From: Lachnospiraceae bacterium | GTDB lineage: Bacteria; Bacillota; Clostridia; Lachnospirales; Lachnospiraceae | Direction of reading: 5' to 3' | DNA length: 17,106 bases | NCBI GenBank assembly: GCA_900752065.1 | Contig: CAADTT010000097.1 | Location: forward strand, 1 to 17,106 | Shown: one piece after another, positions 15,188 through 17,106 of the stretch | How the letters are laid out: each line of letters begins with the position of its first letter | How positions within the stretch are numbered: the stretch's first letter is position 1 | The notes under the pieces: model-generated | Databases searched by the model: none | Told to the model about the DNA's origin: nothing | The model's input: only the letters and a program-made list of their open reading frames with translations | Position numbers and translations under genes: made by a program

Positions 15188-16390
15188 TTACTCTCCTGTC
15201 TGGCGCATTACGCGCTCTCCGGCCCGTTCTATCAGCACAATCTCTCCTTTGGCTGTACAGCTTTTTGAACCTGCTTCTATTTTAACATTATTTTGCAATA
15301 TTTGAACCCCTTTTTCTTGTATTTTCCAAAGAAATTTCTGAAGGGATTCTTTTGATTTTCTGATAGCTTCTTCTTTCGTATATGTTTTCTCTGTTAACTG
15401 GTATTCTCTGCATTCGATTTTCCCCCATGTAACCGGCAGATAAAAGTTTTCACCAAGTTTAAGCTGATGTCCCACATGTACGACATCATTTGTTTCATAT
15501 GCCGAAGTTCTTCCAAAGAATGAAAAATCCTTTCCCAGAACCGTGAGAAAACCTCCTTTTTTCATCCTGCCCGTATATTCTTTTTTTATGTATTTCATAG
15601 GAAACGACTGATCATACACATATCTTGTCTCCACATAAATATCTGCATCCGCAGCGCAGTACTGATAGTCCGTCACCTCTCCCGCATCATCCAGCAAAGC
15701 CACCTGTCCTTTCACCAGAATCTGCCCTTTTTTGATCACATCCCCCGCCTTTACCTGCGGTGTCCCGGAGCGGGTGATGATCCGGCGTACCGTTCCGTTG
15801 ACATTTGATATCAGGTCACTGGGTCCCCAGTCTGTCTTCTCATCCAGCGTCAGATCCGTATTTTCCTTCACATCAATGAGGAGCCTTGTTCCCTGGATTT
15901 TCACAGATACCCATATAAAATTGTCAAAGGCTTTTCGGATTTCTGCTGCCAGTTCCTTACAGTCTATCCTGGATTTTCGGATTCCATGGGTAATCTCCCG
16001 CTCTGTCAGAAAATCAAAGATCACATCGTCTGTCCTTGTCTGATTTCCCTCAATATGTATATCCCAGATAAATCCGGATAAAAAGAGCATCAGGAAGATT
16101 CCAAAAGCTGCCCCTCCAAGCAGCATCTTCCTGTTTCTGTGTTGAAACAAAAAAAAGGGAAGTCCGTATCTTGCAACAATACGGACTTTTGTACCGCTCT
16201 TTTTCGCCAGCGGCTTCAGCATTTTGAAACCCTTGATGGACAGACTGGCCTCATAAGCATGCTCTTCCGGCTGGAGATCCCACAGCACGATCTGGTGTTT
16301 GGCGCACATATTCAAAAAGCGCTCATAAGAGCTGCCTGTAATCCGGATGCGCACATGCCCTTTTATGTACTGCAAAATTTGTTTTACCAA
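15188..16390 (-). CDS. yqfD: Sporulation protein YqfD
   Basis: A mother-cell sporulation protein in B. subtilis, where its gene is under sigma E. It has 400 residues, matching the family size (about 398). A soluble N-terminal region includes GHVRIRITGSSYERFLNMC, one membrane segment lies at about 89-108 (MLLGGAAFGIFLMLFLSGFI), and the large remaining part, predicted outside the mother-cell cytoplasm, is beta-rich with QTRTDDVI and VNGTVRRIITRSGTPQVKAGD. The start is TTG (16388-16390) behind a strong GGAGGT at six bases; no in-frame ATG nearby is better placed. It lies 14 bases after yqfC, the usual partner. Confidence 0.94.
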   Translation of the reverse strand: MVKQILQYIKGHVRIRITGSSYERFLNMCAKHQIVLWDLQPEEHAYEASLSIKGFKMLKPLAKKSGTKVRIVARYGLPFFLFQHRNRKMLLGGAAFGIFLMLFLSGFIWDIHIEGNQTRTDDVIFDFLTEREITHGIRKSRIDCKELAAEIRKAFDNFIWVSVKIQGTRLLIDVKENTDLTLDEKTDWGPSDLISNVNGTVRRIITRSGTPQVKAGDVIKKGQILVKGQVALLDDAGEVTDYQYCAADADIYVETRYVYDQSFPMKYIKKEYTGRMKKGGFLTVLGKDFSFFGRTSAYETNDVVHVGHQLKLGENFYLPVTWGKIECREYQLTEKTYTKEEAIRKSKESLQKFLWKIQEKGVQILQNNVKIEAGSKSCTAKGEIVLIERAGERVMRQTGE

Positions 16391-16404
16391 ACAGACACCT
16401 CCGC

Positions 16405-16680
16405 CTACAAATAGTTTATCTGCCCGATATGCCCTGTCACCTTCATTTCCTCCCCGGTGTAATATGAAATGAACAGTCTGCTTCCCAGTATTTCCAACCT
16501 GCAGTTTTTCGTCAGGAGCAGCAGACGGGAATCTGTATACTCTATAATTCCCCTGTAATTTTCAATACACACTTCCTCCTGGCCTGTCACAGTAACCAGC
16601 ACAGCTCCGTCTGACAGATCCCGCGGAAGCTGGGCGGCAGCCGATATTTTATGGTAAAGGGATTTCGTTTTCGAACTCAT
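16405..16680 (-). CDS. yqfC: Sporulation protein YqfC
   Basis: A small protein of the YqfC/YabP-like sporulation family, 91 residues, of unknown mechanism. It is recognised from AAAQLPRDLSDGAVLVTVTGQEE-type text (split here: AAAQLPRDLSDGAVL then VTVTGQEE), ENYRGIIEY and the SRLFISYYTGEEMKVTGHI ending. It heads the yqfC-yqfD-phoH-ybeY run. The ATG at 16678-16680 has no clear Shine-Dalgarno box, unlike every other gene here. A sigma-E-like promoter can be proposed close upstream, and the CRISPR array lies about 210 bases further on. Confidence 0.9.
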   Translation of the reverse strand: MSSKTKSLYHKISAAAQLPRDLSDGAVLVTVTGQEEVCIENYRGIIEYTDSRLLLLTKNCRLEILGSRLFISYYTGEEMKVTGHIGQINYL

Positions 16681-16705
16681 ATACTATCATCGCTTTTTAT
16701 TATCC

Positions 16706-16734
16706 AGTATATGACCGCCCCCTCCCGTCTATGC
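16706..16734 (-). promoter_or_regulatory. Possible sigma-E-type promoter of yqfC-yqfD
   Basis: Minus strand GCATAGA (plus 16734-16728), a 14-bp spacer and CATATACT (plus 16713-16706) resemble the sigma E consensus (-35 with ATA, -10 CATACAAT). Six of eight -10 bases and five of seven -35 bases match. In B. subtilis yqfCD belong to the sigma E regulon. No sigma A promoter is obvious nearby. Confidence 0.35.
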
Positions 16735-16892
16735 CTGTTCCCGTTCACCTTTCTGCTGATGGAGTATGAATTGCGCTAAATATGAGCCGCGAACTTTCCG
16801 CATCGGATGAAACTGTTATTCCGTCTGTTTTGCTTGTATACGATACGCATGATTTACCGTATATGTAGAACGTACTTGCGGAACTGTTTTAA
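16735..16892. other. Gap between the yqfC promoter and the CRISPR array
   Basis: There is no convincing gene on either strand. It holds an 18-base match (14 identical) to one half of the CRISPR repeat at 16832-16849 and short inverted repeats (TATACG/CGTATA; TTCCGC/GCGGAA). No hairpin followed by T is seen that would stop array transcription before yqfC, and no tracrRNA-like anti-repeat plus terminator is visible. Confidence 0.5.
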
Positions 16893-17106
16893 GCTTCACT
16901 ACCATACGAAATTACACTACTCTCAAACGATACAGATCTGTTTAGGGCATTCAAGAGGGCTTCACTACCATACGAAATTACACTACTCTCAAACAGAAAC
17001 ACCCATTTTTCGCATAGATACAGAGCTTCACTACCATACGAAATTACACTACTCTCAAACAATCAGGCGCACCAGGATGCGCAAGAAGCTGCTTCACTAC
17101 CATACG
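16893..17106 (-). CRISPR. CRISPR array, type II-A-like repeats, continuing beyond the right edge
   Basis: Four repeats are seen: 16893-16928, 16959-16994, 17025-17060 (each 36 bp and identical) and a partial one at 17091-17106. Spacers of exactly 30 bp lie at 16929-16958, 16995-17024 and 17061-17090 and are unrelated to each other. Read on the minus strand the repeat starts GTTTGAGAGTAGTG and ends GGTAGTGAAGC. A GTTT-start, 36-bp repeat with 30-bp spacers is typical of Cas9 (type II-A) systems in Clostridia. Minus-strand orientation puts the leader, and probably cas9-cas1-cas2-csn2, to the right of the window. No cas gene is present here. The leftmost full repeat is not degenerate. The strand assignment is inferred from the repeat sequence, not from a leader. 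Confidence 0.95.

Noticed and set aside
16735..16892. tracrRNA gene beside the array
   Set aside because: There is only one short imperfect repeat match and no anti-repeat followed by hairpins and a T run. It is more likely near cas9 outside the window.

Overview
The window looks like a chromosomal segment from a spore-forming, gut-type Clostridia, most probably Lachnospiraceae. The reasons are the sporulation pair yqfC-yqfD ahead of phoH-ybeY, the DUF5685 and DUF3048 proteins, a glutamate 5-kinase without a PUA domain, strong AGGAGG-type ribosome sites and a moderate GC content. The family placement is inferred from gene content; no 16S or marker search was possible. Every convincing protein gene lies on the minus strand, so the segment is read from right to left.

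From right to left: (1) a CRISPR array (16893 to the window end) with 36-bp repeats and 30-bp spacers, type II-A-like by repeat sequence, running off the right edge. (2) A late-sporulation and RNA-metabolism block: yqfC, yqfD, phoH, ybeY, a DUF3048 lipoprotein and a MurJ/SpoVB-type flippase. These genes are tightly packed, and a weak sigma-E-like promoter sits ahead of yqfC. (3) Two hairpins, then a metabolic run: pyridoxal/pyridoxamine kinase, proB (with a structured-looking leader), a DUF896 protein, 5-formyl-THF cyclo-ligase and an M14 metallocarboxypeptidase, ending in a terminator-like hairpin. (4) A three-gene ABC importer of the TrpX (PF04392) type. The lipoprotein gene has its own promoter and a strong terminator, and the permease-ATPase pair has a second promoter. 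(5) A terminator and a clear sigma-A promoter driving DUF5685 - J-domain protein - Hsp70. This appears to be a dedicated chaperone trio separate from the usual grpE-dnaK-dnaJ operon. (6) At the left edge, two nearly identical 118-bp tandem units, each able to form several hairpins, lying just downstream of the Hsp70 gene.

The parts most worth attention are the DUF5685/J-protein/Hsp70 trio and the 118-bp structured repeat. In the trio, DUF5685 carries two acidic motifs reminiscent of isoprenoid synthases plus a CxxC/CxxH set, and the J protein carries a GYGQN-rich, prion-like linker and a Cys-rich tail. The CRISPR array predicts a cas9-type operon just beyond the right edge. The rest is ordinary housekeeping content with a few regulatory details.
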